64,000 bases of DNA, from the NCBI GenBank assembly GCA_020852515.1, contig JADZAS010000014.1, forward strand, positions 1 through 64,000, given 5' to 3'. A program made the translations under genes and the position numbers. The notes under the pieces are model-generated. The model worked only from the letters and a program-made list of their open reading frames with translations, was not told the DNA's origin and ran no database searches. Positions 25,605 to 33,392 of the stretch are shown here, piece by piece (within the stretch, counting starts at the first letter, position 1; each line of letters opens with the position of its first letter). The stretch is from Phycisphaerales bacterium (GTDB lineage Bacteria; Planctomycetota; Phycisphaerae; Phycisphaerales; UBA5793).

Positions 25605-26948
25605 ATGACCGAACAGAGTTCACACAACCTCCCGATTCTCGACGCGGGCAAGTCCGAGCAGACCACGGCGGGAAACTACTTCGTGGCGAATTACCCGCCG
25701 TTCTCGTTCTGGTCGCCGGAGCAGAATGGTCGCGTGCACGACCTGCTCGACGCACCCGCCGCGCAGGATGTGCCGCTGGGCCTCTACGTGCACATCCCCT
25801 TCTGCCGCAAGCGCTGCGATTTCTGCTACTTCAAGGTCTACACGGATAAGAACTCGCGCGAGATTCACGGCTACCTCGACGCCGTCATTGCCGAAGCCGG
25901 CCGCTATGCGCACAAGGCGTATCTCGCGGGGCGCTCGCCGCGCTTCGTTTACTTCGGCGGAGGCACGCCGTCGTACCTCTCGGCGCAGCAACTCGAGTAT
26001 CTCTTCCGCGGCCTGCAGCGCTGGTTCCCCTGGGACGAGGCTGAAGAGATCGCCTTCGAGTGCGAACCGGGCACGTTGCAGGAAAGCAAGATCAAGGCGC
26101 TGCGCGAGCTGGGCGTCACGCGGCTGAGTCTGGGCGTGGAGAACTTCGATCCCGAGATTCTCGAGATCAACAACCGCGCCCACCGGGCCGTCGAAATCGA
26201 CCGGGCGTACAACTACGCCCGCGAAGTCGGCTTCGAGCAGATCAACATCGACCTCATCGCGGGCATGGTCGGAGAAACGCAGGCGAACTGGGAGTCGTGC
26301 ATCGAGAAGACGATTGCGATGAAGCCCGAGAGCGTCACCATCTACCAGATGGAAATCCCCTACAACACGACGATCTACCAGCGGATGAAAGACGGCGGCC
26401 AGCAGGTCGCCCCGGTGGCCGACTGGCGCACCAAGCGCCGCTGGGTGCATGAGGCGTTCGCGCGGCTCGAAGAAGCGGGCTATCTCATCGGCAGCGCCTA
26501 CACCGCCGTGCGCGACGCCAGCGTGCAGTTTCTCTATCGCGATGCGCTCTGGACCGGCGCGGACATGCTCGGACTGGGCGTCTCGTCGTTTTCGCATCTC
26601 GGCGGGATCCACTTCCAGAACGAGCATCGCTTTGAACCGTACGTCGAGCGCGTGCAGGCCGGCGCATTGCCCATTCACCGCGCTCTGGTGATGACTCCTG
26701 AAGAGCGGCTCATCCGCGAATTCGTCCTGCAGATGAAGCTCGGCCGCGTGCGCGACCAGTACTTCAAGGACAAATTCGGCGTGAGCGTGATCGACCGATT
26801 CCGGGAGCCGCTGCTCAAGCACGCGGGCAACGGACACATGACGATCCAGGATGGCATCATCACCTCCAGCCGCGACGGTCTGCTGCAGATCGATCGCCTG
26901 CTGCACGACTTCTTCCTCGATCGCCATCGGGATGCGCGATACGCGTAG
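25605..26948 (+). CDS. HemW/HemN-like radical SAM enzyme
   Basis: The 447-residue product has the radical SAM cluster motif CRKRCDFC, with C67, C71 and C74 binding the [4Fe-4S] cluster, followed by FGGGTPSYLS (117-126), LGVENFDPEIL and INIDLIAGMVGET. This is the coproporphyrinogen oxidase-like (HemW/HemN) subgroup. HemW-like proteins include haem chaperones and the class C radical SAM methyltransferases used in natural-product pathways. No porphyrin gene is nearby, and the gene sits inside an aromatic-compound cluster. I therefore favour a biosynthetic role such as methylating an unreactive aromatic carbon, but haem-related function is not excluded. It starts nine bases after the propeller stop and is followed after 14 bases by the glycosyltransferase. 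Confidence 0.75.
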   Translation: MTEQSSHNLPILDAGKSEQTTAGNYFVANYPPFSFWSPEQNGRVHDLLDAPAAQDVPLGLYVHIPFCRKRCDFCYFKVYTDKNSREIHGYLDAVIAEAGRYAHKAYLAGRSPRFVYFGGGTPSYLSAQQLEYLFRGLQRWFPWDEAEEIAFECEPGTLQESKIKALRELGVTRLSLGVENFDPEILEINNRAHRAVEIDRAYNYAREVGFEQINIDLIAGMVGETQANWESCIEKTIAMKPESVTIYQMEIPYNTTIYQRMKDGGQQVAPVADWRTKRRWVHEAFARLEEAGYLIGSAYTAVRDASVQFLYRDALWTGADMLGLGVSSFSHLGGIHFQNEHRFEPYVERVQAGALPIHRALVMTPEERLIREFVLQMKLGRVRDQYFKDKFGVSVIDRFREPLLKHAGNGHMTIQDGIITSSRDGLLQIDRLLHDFFLDRHRDARYA

Positions 26949-26962
26949 AGGCTGCCGCCGCG

Positions 26963-28291
26963 ATGCGAATCGTCCAGTTGATTCCGGGCACGGGGAGTTT
27001 CTACTGCGGCAGTTGCCTGCGCGACAACACGCTCGGCCACGCGCTGCGGCGGCGGGGCCACGATGTGCAGATGGTGCCGCTCTATCTGCCCTTCATGCTC
27101 GAAGAGCACGATCCCCAGGAGAATGAAGCCGTCTTCCTCGGCGGCATCAACATGTACCTGCACCAGAAGGCGCCAATCGTCTCGCGCCTGCCGCACTGGA
27201 TGCTCGGCTGGCTCGATTCGCCGCGCCTGCTGCGCTGGGCCTCCAGGCGCAGCGACATGACCGGCGCGGCCGAACTGGGCGATCTCACCCTTTCCACCCT
27301 GCGCGGCCGGCGCGGGCGCCAGGCGGCCGAAGTCGATCGTCTCATCAACTGGCTCCGCGGCGAACCGCGCCCCGACGTGATCCTGCTCTCCAACGCGATG
27401 CTCTGCGGGCTCGTCGAACCACTCCTCGAGGAGGCGCGCTGCCCGATCGTGTGCAGCCTGCAGGGTGAAGCGCCGTTTCTCGATTCGCTTCCGCTCTCCC
27501 ATCGGGCCCAGGCGTGGCGGCTCATGCGAGACCAGCTGCGCGGCGTGCGCCGGTTCATCGCCGTCAGCCGCTACTACGGTGAACTCATGACCGACCGGCT
27601 GGCGCTGCCGCCCGACCGCGTGCAGGTGATCCACAATGGCATCGAACTCGACGACCTGCCGCGTTCGGATTCTGTCGCCCGCGAGCGGCGGCCCACGATC
27701 GGCTACCTGGCGCGCCTGTGCGCCGACAAGGGGCTGCACACGCTGTGCGATGCCTTTATTCTGCTCAAGAAGCGGCCGGAGTTCGCCGCCGCCCGTCTCA
27801 GGCTGGCGGGGGCGATGCTCAAAGGCGACCGGCCGTTCGTGCAGCAGCAGCGGCGGAAGCTGCGGCGCGCTTCCGTGCTGGGCGACGTCGAATTCCTGCC
27901 CAACATCGAGCGCAGCGCCAAGATCGACCTGCTTCGCAGCCTCGACGTACTTTCAGTGCCTGCGACGTACGGCGAGTCGTTCGGCCTCTATGTACTCGAA
28001 GCGCTGGCGTGCGGCGTGCCGGTCGTCCAGCCACGCCATGCGTCCTTTCCCGAACTGCTCGAAGCGACGGGCGGCGGCGTGCTCTGCGAGCCGAACGATC
28101 CCGCGGCGCTGGCCGAAGCGCTGGCCGCGCTGCTGACTGACGCCGCGGGCGCCCGGGCCCTTGGGGCTGCAGGTCGCGCCCGCGTTCGCGAACACTTCAG
28201 CGCCGATCGAATGGCGCGCGAGGTCGAGCAGATGTGTATGATGCTCACTTCAGCGCCGGCCGCAGCGGCGGCCGATCCTCTTCCCGCCTGA
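26963..28291 (+). CDS. Glycosyltransferase family 4 protein
   Basis: The 442-residue GT-B fold protein has an N-terminal acceptor domain opening MRIVQLIPGTGSFYCGSCLRDN. The C-terminal half carries VIHNGIEL, IGYLARLCADKGLHTL and the EX7E-type donor site within ATYGESFGLYVLEALACGVPVV. These are hallmarks of retaining GT4 enzymes that use nucleotide sugars. The product has no membrane segment and should act in the cytoplasm, adding a sugar to a small molecule or lipid. Lying between the radical SAM and thioesterase genes with short spacers, it may decorate the cluster product; it could equally belong to envelope polysaccharide synthesis, although no other polysaccharide gene is near. The N-terminal FYCGSCLRDN segment, with two cysteines, is typical of a planctomycete subgroup. 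Confidence 0.78.
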   Translation: MRIVQLIPGTGSFYCGSCLRDNTLGHALRRRGHDVQMVPLYLPFMLEEHDPQENEAVFLGGINMYLHQKAPIVSRLPHWMLGWLDSPRLLRWASRRSDMTGAAELGDLTLSTLRGRRGRQAAEVDRLINWLRGEPRPDVILLSNAMLCGLVEPLLEEARCPIVCSLQGEAPFLDSLPLSHRAQAWRLMRDQLRGVRRFIAVSRYYGELMTDRLALPPDRVQVIHNGIELDDLPRSDSVARERRPTIGYLARLCADKGLHTLCDAFILLKKRPEFAAARLRLAGAMLKGDRPFVQQQRRKLRRASVLGDVEFLPNIERSAKIDLLRSLDVLSVPATYGESFGLYVLEALACGVPVVQPRHASFPELLEATGGGVLCEPNDPAALAEALAALLTDAAGARALGAAGRARVREHFSADRMAREVEQMCMMLTSAPAAAAADPLPA

Positions 28292-28304
28292 GTGGATCAA
28301 GACG

Positions 28305-28775
28305 ATGCACTACGAGTTTCGAGCACGGCGACTGGTCGAATTCGCAGACACCGACACCGCCGGCATCATGCACTTTGCCAACTACTTCCGCTTCATGGAG
28401 GCGGTCGAGCACGCGTTTATCCGCACGCTCGGCGAAACCGTGCACGAGCAGGACGGCCACCGCATGGCCGGCTGGCCGCGCGTTGAGGTGTCCTGCCGCT
28501 ACTTTGCGCCCGTGCGCTTTCAGGACACCGTGGAAGTCCACCTGCTCGTTCTCCGCAAGACCGACAAGGCAATCACCTACGGCTTTGTCTTTCGCAAAGT
28601 GAACATGGATGGCACGCTTGAAGGCATGCCCGTGACCGCGCGAGGCGTGGTCACCGCACTGTACGCGACGAATCACACACCCGACGGCCGCATGCGCGCT
28701 GCCAGCATGCCCGAGGCGTTTGTGCGGCTCATCGACACCGCGCCGGCCGAACTGCTCATCCAGGAGGGATTCTGA
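28305..28775 (+). CDS. Acyl-CoA thioesterase, 4-hydroxybenzoyl-CoA thioesterase type
   Basis: The 156-residue single hotdog domain shows the 4HBT/YbgC active-site pattern FADTDTAGIMHFANYFRFME. The Asp at residue 17 corresponds to the catalytic aspartate of the Pseudomonas 4-hydroxybenzoyl-CoA thioesterase. Members hydrolyse short-chain or aromatic acyl-CoA. It could release a hydroxybenzoyl or related acid from its thioester after modification, or edit the pathway. The gene lies 13 bases after the glycosyltransferase and two bases before the EamA-like gene, and a CoA ligase acting on similar substrates is encoded two genes on. Confidence 0.82.
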   Translation: MHYEFRARRLVEFADTDTAGIMHFANYFRFMEAVEHAFIRTLGETVHEQDGHRMAGWPRVEVSCRYFAPVRFQDTVEVHLLVLRKTDKAITYGFVFRKVNMDGTLEGMPVTARGVVTALYATNHTPDGRMRAASMPEAFVRLIDTAPAELLIQEGF

Positions 28776-28777
28776 AC

Positions 28778-29329
28778 ATGCCCGAAACGACCACCTCTCC
28801 CGGCTCGGCGTGGATCACCTTTGCGCTCATGACGGTGGCATGCTGGGGTGTGTACGGCATCTTCCTGCACACGGGCCAGGTGAACATGGCCGACCCCTCC
28901 AGCGGGCGCTACAAAGCGTTTCTCTGGGTCGGTATTGCATATTTTCTCATCGCGGTGCTCGCGCCGGCGGGGATGCTGCTGGCCGTCGGCTCGAGCTGGT
29001 CAATGCCGGCCAAGGGAATCGCCTGGTCGCTGCTCGCCGGCGTGGTCGGCGCCGTCGGAGCGTTCTGCGTGCTTCTGGCGTTCGGCGCCAAAGGAAATCC
29101 GGCGGTCGTCATGTCGATCATTTTCGCCGGCGCGCCCATAGTGAACGCCATTGTCGCGATCTGGATGCACCCGCCAGCCGGCGGCGTCGGCGCCATCCGC
29201 TGGCCGTTCTTCCTCGGCATTCTCATGGCAGCCGGTGGAGGCACGCTCGTCACGCTTTACAAACCCCCGCCGACGCCCATCTCACACGCCGCCGTCCCAG
29301 GCGCTTCGGCAGCGCCTGCGGACCACTGA
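28778..29329 (+). CDS. Small EamA/DMT-like integral membrane protein
   Basis: The 183-residue protein has five likely hydrophobic segments: WITFALMTVACWGVYGIFL, WVGIAYFLIAVLAPAGMLLA, AWSLLAGVVGAVGAFCVLLAFG, VVMSIIFAGAPIVNAIVAIW and WPFFLGILMAAGGGTLVTLY. This is about half the length of a normal ten-helix EamA drug/metabolite transporter, so it would need to dimerise, as four- and five-helix members do. It is a candidate exporter or importer for the cluster product or an intermediate. The tail is Ala/Pro-rich. It is closely packed with the thioesterase gene before it and the CoA ligase gene after it. Confidence 0.65.
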   Translation: MPETTTSPGSAWITFALMTVACWGVYGIFLHTGQVNMADPSSGRYKAFLWVGIAYFLIAVLAPAGMLLAVGSSWSMPAKGIAWSLLAGVVGAVGAFCVLLAFGAKGNPAVVMSIIFAGAPIVNAIVAIWMHPPAGGVGAIRWPFFLGILMAAGGGTLVTLYKPPPTPISHAAVPGASAAPADH

Positions 29330-29338
29330 GCTTCGGTC

Positions 29339-30640
29339 ATGAACGAACGTCTCTTTTTCAGCCGAGAGTCACTGCGCGACCAGCAACTGGACTCGCTCTG
29401 CGGGCTCATCGAGAAGATCAAGGACACCAATCCGTTCTGGCGGGCCCGCCTGCGAGCCGCAGGGGTGGATGAGAACATCGAGTCACTCGAAGCGTTCGCA
29501 GCGCGCCTGCCGCTGCTGACGAAGGCCGACCTCGCTGCAGACCAGGAAGCGCATCCACCCTACGGCACGAATCTCACGACTTCGATCGATGCGTACGTGC
29601 GCGTCCACCAGACGAGTTCGACGACGGGCAATCCGCTGCGCTGGCTCGATACCGAGGACAACTGGCACTGGCTTTTGGCCGGCTGGGATACGGTGCTGGA
29701 CGTCGCGGATGTCACTGAATTCGACTGCCTGTTCTTCGCCTTCTCGTTCGGTCCGTTCATCGGTTTCTGGATGGCGTGGGACGCGGCGCTGGACCTGGGC
29801 TGCCGGTGCATTTCCGGCGGGGCCATGAACACCGCCACGCGGGTGCGCGCCATCATCGCCAACGAGGTCACGGTCCTGCTGTGCACGCCGACGTATGCCA
29901 TTCGCCTCGGCGAATCGGCCCGGGAACAGGGCATTGATTTCAGCAGCGCCAAAGTCCGCCGGATCATCGTCGCCGGCGAGCCGGGCGGCAGCGTCCCCGC
30001 GGTGCGCAGCCGCATCGAGCAACTCTGGCCGACCGCGCGCGTTTTCGATCATCACGGCATGACCGAAGTCGGACCCGTCACGTTCGAATGTCCGCGCCGG
30101 CCGTGCGTGCTGCACGTGGATGAAGGCCGGTACCTTTGCGAGATCATCGACCCCGCAACCGGCCGGCCGCTGCCGGCCGAGGACGGCGCCACGGGCGAAA
30201 TGGTCATCACCGCGCTCGGTCGCGAGGACTCGCCGGTGCTGCGCTATCGCACCGGCGACATGGTGCGGTGCGAGACGAGCGGAGCGTGCCTCTGCGGCCG
30301 CTTGACCATGCGCCTCATCGGCGGCATCATCGGTCGCGTGGATGACATGGTCGTCGTTCGCGGCACCAATCTCTACCCCAGTGCGCTCGATGCGCTGCTC
30401 GGGCCGTTTACGGAGGTCGTCGAATATCGCGCCGAGATCGGCAAGCACGCGGGAATGACCGAACTGACGTTGATCATCGAGCCCGCGCCGGAGGTCGCCG
30501 AGCCGGGCGGCCTGTGCCGGCGCGTCGAGCAGGCCATTCGCGATGCGTGGAACCTGCGCGTGCCGGTGCGCGCCGCGCCGCCGGGCGAACTGCCCCGTTT
30601 CGAACTCAAAGCTCGCCGGTGGGTGCGCCTGGAAGAGTGA
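29339..30640 (+). CDS. Phenylacetate-CoA ligase (PaaK)-like adenylating enzyme
   Basis: The 433-residue product follows the PaaK layout. The ATP loop is TSSTTGNP (92-99), the aromatic-pocket and adenylate motif is FDHHGMTEVGP (around 238-248) and the hinge region is LRYRTGDMVRCE (around 301-312). VVVRGTNLYPSALDALL opens the C-terminal lid, where PaaK enzymes have a KxRG.N.(F/Y)P segment. These enzymes make acyl-AMP and then acyl-CoA from aromatic acids, or load carrier proteins. With a UbiC-like chorismate lyase next door, a hydroxybenzoate is the natural candidate substrate; this is inference. It is followed by 123 bases without a gene and then the lyase. Confidence 0.78.
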   Translation: MNERLFFSRESLRDQQLDSLCGLIEKIKDTNPFWRARLRAAGVDENIESLEAFAARLPLLTKADLAADQEAHPPYGTNLTTSIDAYVRVHQTSSTTGNPLRWLDTEDNWHWLLAGWDTVLDVADVTEFDCLFFAFSFGPFIGFWMAWDAALDLGCRCISGGAMNTATRVRAIIANEVTVLLCTPTYAIRLGESAREQGIDFSSAKVRRIIVAGEPGGSVPAVRSRIEQLWPTARVFDHHGMTEVGPVTFECPRRPCVLHVDEGRYLCEIIDPATGRPLPAEDGATGEMVITALGREDSPVLRYRTGDMVRCETSGACLCGRLTMRLIGGIIGRVDDMVVVRGTNLYPSALDALLGPFTEVVEYRAEIGKHAGMTELTLIIEPAPEVAEPGGLCRRVEQAIRDAWNLRVPVRAAPPGELPRFELKARRWVRLEE

Positions 30641-30763
30641 ACCGATCGCAACCGCCCGGCCGGCCGCCGATAGAACCGTTTCGACCGAGTCGTCAGCAGC
30701 AGCAGCGCGGCCGGTCCCCTACCATCCACCGCCTTTTGCCGGGCCGCTGAGGACGCCGCGCTC

Positions 30764-31333
30764 ATGACGCCACTGGTGCACCGCATCGCCGATCTGATGT
30801 TTCCGCTCGAAGAGTTCTACGCGGACCGCGGCGACGCCCTGCCCCGGATCGAAGCCGTGAGCGCCGGCGATCTGCCGCCGCCCTATCGCGACCTGCTCGT
30901 ACACGAGCGCGACATGACCACCACTCTGGAGGAGCACTTCGGCGAGCCGGTGGCGCTGCGACTGCTCGAGGTTCGGCGCGATGGCCCGTGGCTGCGGCGC
31001 CAGGTGGTGCTCGTCGGGTCCTCGAGCGACCGGCCGGTCGAGTTCGGCGCGATCCGCATCGACCTGGGCCGCTTCGATAGTGACGCCGTGCGCCGCATTG
31101 TTGATTGCCGCCAGCCGCTGGGCGCCATCCTCCACGACTGCGGCGTCGAGCACGCCTGCCGCCCGTCCGCGTTCTTCCGTTTCGTCAGCGACGCGGCCAC
31201 GCGAGCTGCATTCGAACTCGCCGGCCCCACCACGCTGTATGGCCGCCACACGTTGATTCACAATCAGAATGATCAGACCCTGGCGGAAGTGGTCGAGATT
31301 CTGCCGCCAATCGGCAAGGTTCACCAGGCATGA
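30764..31333 (+). CDS. UbiC-like chorismate lyase family protein
   Basis: The 189-residue product aligns with chorismate pyruvate-lyase. It has the early LLVHERDMTTTLEEHFGEP segment (44-62), the R78-R79 pair in WLRRQVVLV, the LGAILHD stretch (119-125), and the end LYGRHTLIH then LAEVVEILPP. R79 and E178 would correspond to the substrate-binding Arg and catalytic Glu of E. coli UbiC. The enzyme would release pyruvate from chorismate to give 4-hydroxybenzoate. No ubiquinone genes are present, and the neighbours (CoA ligase, thioesterase, halogenase-like oxidase) argue for secondary metabolism. The stop overlaps the ATG of the oxidase (ATGA). Similarity is at motif level and the family is diverse, so the assignment is probable rather than certain. 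Confidence 0.65.
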   Translation: MTPLVHRIADLMFPLEEFYADRGDALPRIEAVSAGDLPPPYRDLLVHERDMTTTLEEHFGEPVALRLLEVRRDGPWLRRQVVLVGSSSDRPVEFGAIRIDLGRFDSDAVRRIVDCRQPLGAILHDCGVEHACRPSAFFRFVSDAATRAAFELAGPTTLYGRHTLIHNQNDQTLAEVVEILPPIGKVHQA

Positions 31334-32622
31334 TAACGCAAACTCAGGTCGTCGAGTGCGATGTCGTCGTCATCGGCGCGGGTCCCGCGGGCTCTTCGGC
31401 GGCGGCAATCCTCGCCGGGCACGGCCGGCGCGTCATCATGCTCGAGCGCCAAACCTTCCCGCGCTATCGCATCGGTGAGTCGCTCATTCCCTACTGCTGG
31501 TTCCCCCTTCGTCGGCTCGGCATGATCGAGCGCATCGACGCGGCGGCGTGCACCATCCAGAAGCACAGCGTTCAGTTTGTCGGCCTCGACGGCAAGCAGA
31601 CCACTCCGTTCTACTTTGCTTCGCACACAGATCACGACTGCGCGCGAACCTGGCAGGTGGTGCGCAGCGCCTTCGATCAGTTGCTCCTCGAGAACGCGAC
31701 GGACAAGGGAGCCGAGGTCCGCTTCGGGCTCAGTGCGCGGCAACTGCTGCGCGAAGGCGAAACCAACATCGGCGTCGCAGCCGCTGATGAACAGGGACAA
31801 TCGATCGAGTTTCGCGCGCCCATGACCATTGACGCCAGCGGGCGCGAGTGCCTGTCCCTCAAGGAGCGCGGCTGGCGCATCGATGATCCACATCTGCGCA
31901 AGATCGCACTGTGGACCTACTACACGGGCGCCAAACGCGACGAGGGCATCGACGAAGGCGCCACGACCGTCGCGTATCTTCCCGACAAAGGCTGGTTCTG
32001 GTACATCCCGCTGCCGGATGACAAGGTCAGCGTCGGCATCGTCTGTGAGCGCGACTACTTGTATCGCGAGCCGGAACTGGACCCGAAAGCGATGTTCGAG
32101 CGCGAGGCGAAGATCCAGCCGTGGATCGCCGAGCACCTTGCCGGCGCCACGCAGGTCGGCGAGTTTCGCGTGACCGGCGATTATTCATACCGCTCGCGCT
32201 ACTGCGCCGCCGACGGGCTGGTGCTGGCCGGCGATGCGTTCGGCTTCCTTGACCCGGTCTTCTCTTCGGGCGTCTTCCTCGCGCTCTACACCGGCGTGCT
32301 TGCCGGCGACGCCGTCCACGAGGCGCTGGCGGCGGGCGATGTCTCCGCATCGCGCTTCGCCGCATACGGCGAAAAGTTCCGCAGCGCCATCGAAGCCATG
32401 CGCCGCCTCGTCTACGCCTTCTACGACACCGACTTCAGTTTCGGAACCTTTCTCAAGGCGCACCCGGAGTTTCGAAGCGACCTCACTGACTGCCTCATCG
32501 GCAACGTCGAGCGAGACTTCAATCCCCTCTTCAACGCGGCGTCTGAATTCGCCGACATCCCGGCCCCCCTGCCGCACGGCCAACCGCTCACGTCGCCAAC
32601 CGGCAGGGCGAGCCGGGTCTGA
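31330..32622 (+). CDS. Flavin-dependent halogenase-like FAD monooxygenase
   Basis: The 430-residue product begins with the FAD-binding GAGPAG (16-21) and GESLIP (49-54). It carries GWFWYIP at 221-227, the GWxWxIP motif characteristic of flavin-dependent halogenases, and FLDPVFSSG at 306-314, which fits the Fx.Px.Sx.G pattern of the phenol/pyrrole halogenase branch. Some proteins with these motifs are reductases or monooxygenases, so halogenation is a reasoned guess. The branch usually acts on substrates tethered to carrier proteins or on free phenols. Translational overlap with the UbiC-like gene points to a hydroxybenzoate-derived substrate. No separate flavin reductase gene was seen in the cluster. 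Confidence 0.7.
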   Translation: MITQTQVVECDVVVIGAGPAGSSAAAILAGHGRRVIMLERQTFPRYRIGESLIPYCWFPLRRLGMIERIDAAACTIQKHSVQFVGLDGKQTTPFYFASHTDHDCARTWQVVRSAFDQLLLENATDKGAEVRFGLSARQLLREGETNIGVAAADEQGQSIEFRAPMTIDASGRECLSLKERGWRIDDPHLRKIALWTYYTGAKRDEGIDEGATTVAYLPDKGWFWYIPLPDDKVSVGIVCERDYLYREPELDPKAMFEREAKIQPWIAEHLAGATQVGEFRVTGDYSYRSRYCAADGLVLAGDAFGFLDPVFSSGVFLALYTGVLAGDAVHEALAAGDVSASRFAAYGEKFRSAIEAMRRLVYAFYDTDFSFGTFLKAHPEFRSDLTDCLIGNVERDFNPLFNAASEFADIPAPLPHGQPLTSPTGRASRV

Positions 32623-32669
32623 GGTGATACGCTTGCCAGGTGTCGCAGAGTTCCACGCGTGGGCGGTGA

Positions 32670-33392
32670 GTGCAAAGCGTGAATGACGGGCAACCGCTGC
32701 TGCGGGCGATCCATGTGTGCAAGCAGTATCCAGGCCCGGCCGGCGGCGAGCCGCTGCGGGTGCTGGCGGATGTCTCGCTGCAGGTCGATCGCGGCGGATC
32801 CATCGCCATCGTCGGACCCTCCGGCTGCGGCAAGAGCACGCTGCTCAACATCCTCGGCGCCCTCGACGCCCCCACGACCGGCGAGGTGTGGTGCGGCGCG
32901 CAGCGCATCGACAAGCTTGCGCCGCGCGACAGCGCTGCGTTTCGACGCGATCGCATCGGGTTCATCTTTCAGATGCACCATCTTCTGCCTCAGTGCACGG
33001 CGATCGAGAATGTCCTCATCCCGACGCTGGCTCGAGGCAGGGCAGCGCGCGACGCCGCCGCAAACCAGCGCGCTGAGCAACTGCTCGCGGACGTTGGTCT
33101 CGGCGAGAGGCTGCACCACCTTCCGGGTCAGTTGTCCGGCGGCGAGTGCCAGCGCATCGCCGTCGTGCGGGCGCTCATCAACGAACCGGATCTGATCCTC
33201 GCTGACGAACCCACGGGTTCGCTCGACGGCGACACGGCGCGCGACGTCTGGGCCATGCTGGCGCGGATGTGCTCCGAGCGCCAGGTCGCACTGATCGCCG
33301 TGACGCACGCGCGCCCGCTCGCCGAGCAACTCGACCGGCTGATTGAACTGCGCGGCGGAGCACTCGCAGACCGCGGGACCGCGACGCCATGA
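32670..33392 (+). CDS. ABC transporter ATPase, LolD/MacB type
   Basis: The 240-residue ATPase has Walker A GPSGCGKST, the FQMHHLLPQ Q-loop region, signature LSGGE (with C in GGECQR), Walker B LILADEPTG and H-loop VTHARP. The FQxHxLLPxxTxxENV pattern is that of LolD/MacB/FtsE-like ATPases that drive FtsX-type permeases working on lipoproteins or exported small molecules. GTG 32670 is used as the start; a second GTG at 32679 is an alternative and neither has a clear site. The stop overlaps the ATG of the permease. Together they would move a compound or lipoprotein outward from the inner membrane; context suggests export of the cluster product. Confidence 0.85.
   Translation: MQSVNDGQPLLRAIHVCKQYPGPAGGEPLRVLADVSLQVDRGGSIAIVGPSGCGKSTLLNILGALDAPTTGEVWCGAQRIDKLAPRDSAAFRRDRIGFIFQMHHLLPQCTAIENVLIPTLARGRAARDAAANQRAEQLLADVGLGERLHHLPGQLSGGECQRIAVVRALINEPDLILADEPTGSLDGDTARDVWAMLARMCSERQVALIAVTHARPLAEQLDRLIELRGGALADRGTATP

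Noticed and set aside
30764-31333. Ubiquinone biosynthesis role for the UbiC-like protein
   Set aside because: No ubiA or other quinone genes are near, and the neighbours are a CoA ligase, a thioesterase and a halogenase-like oxidase, so a secondary pathway is preferred.
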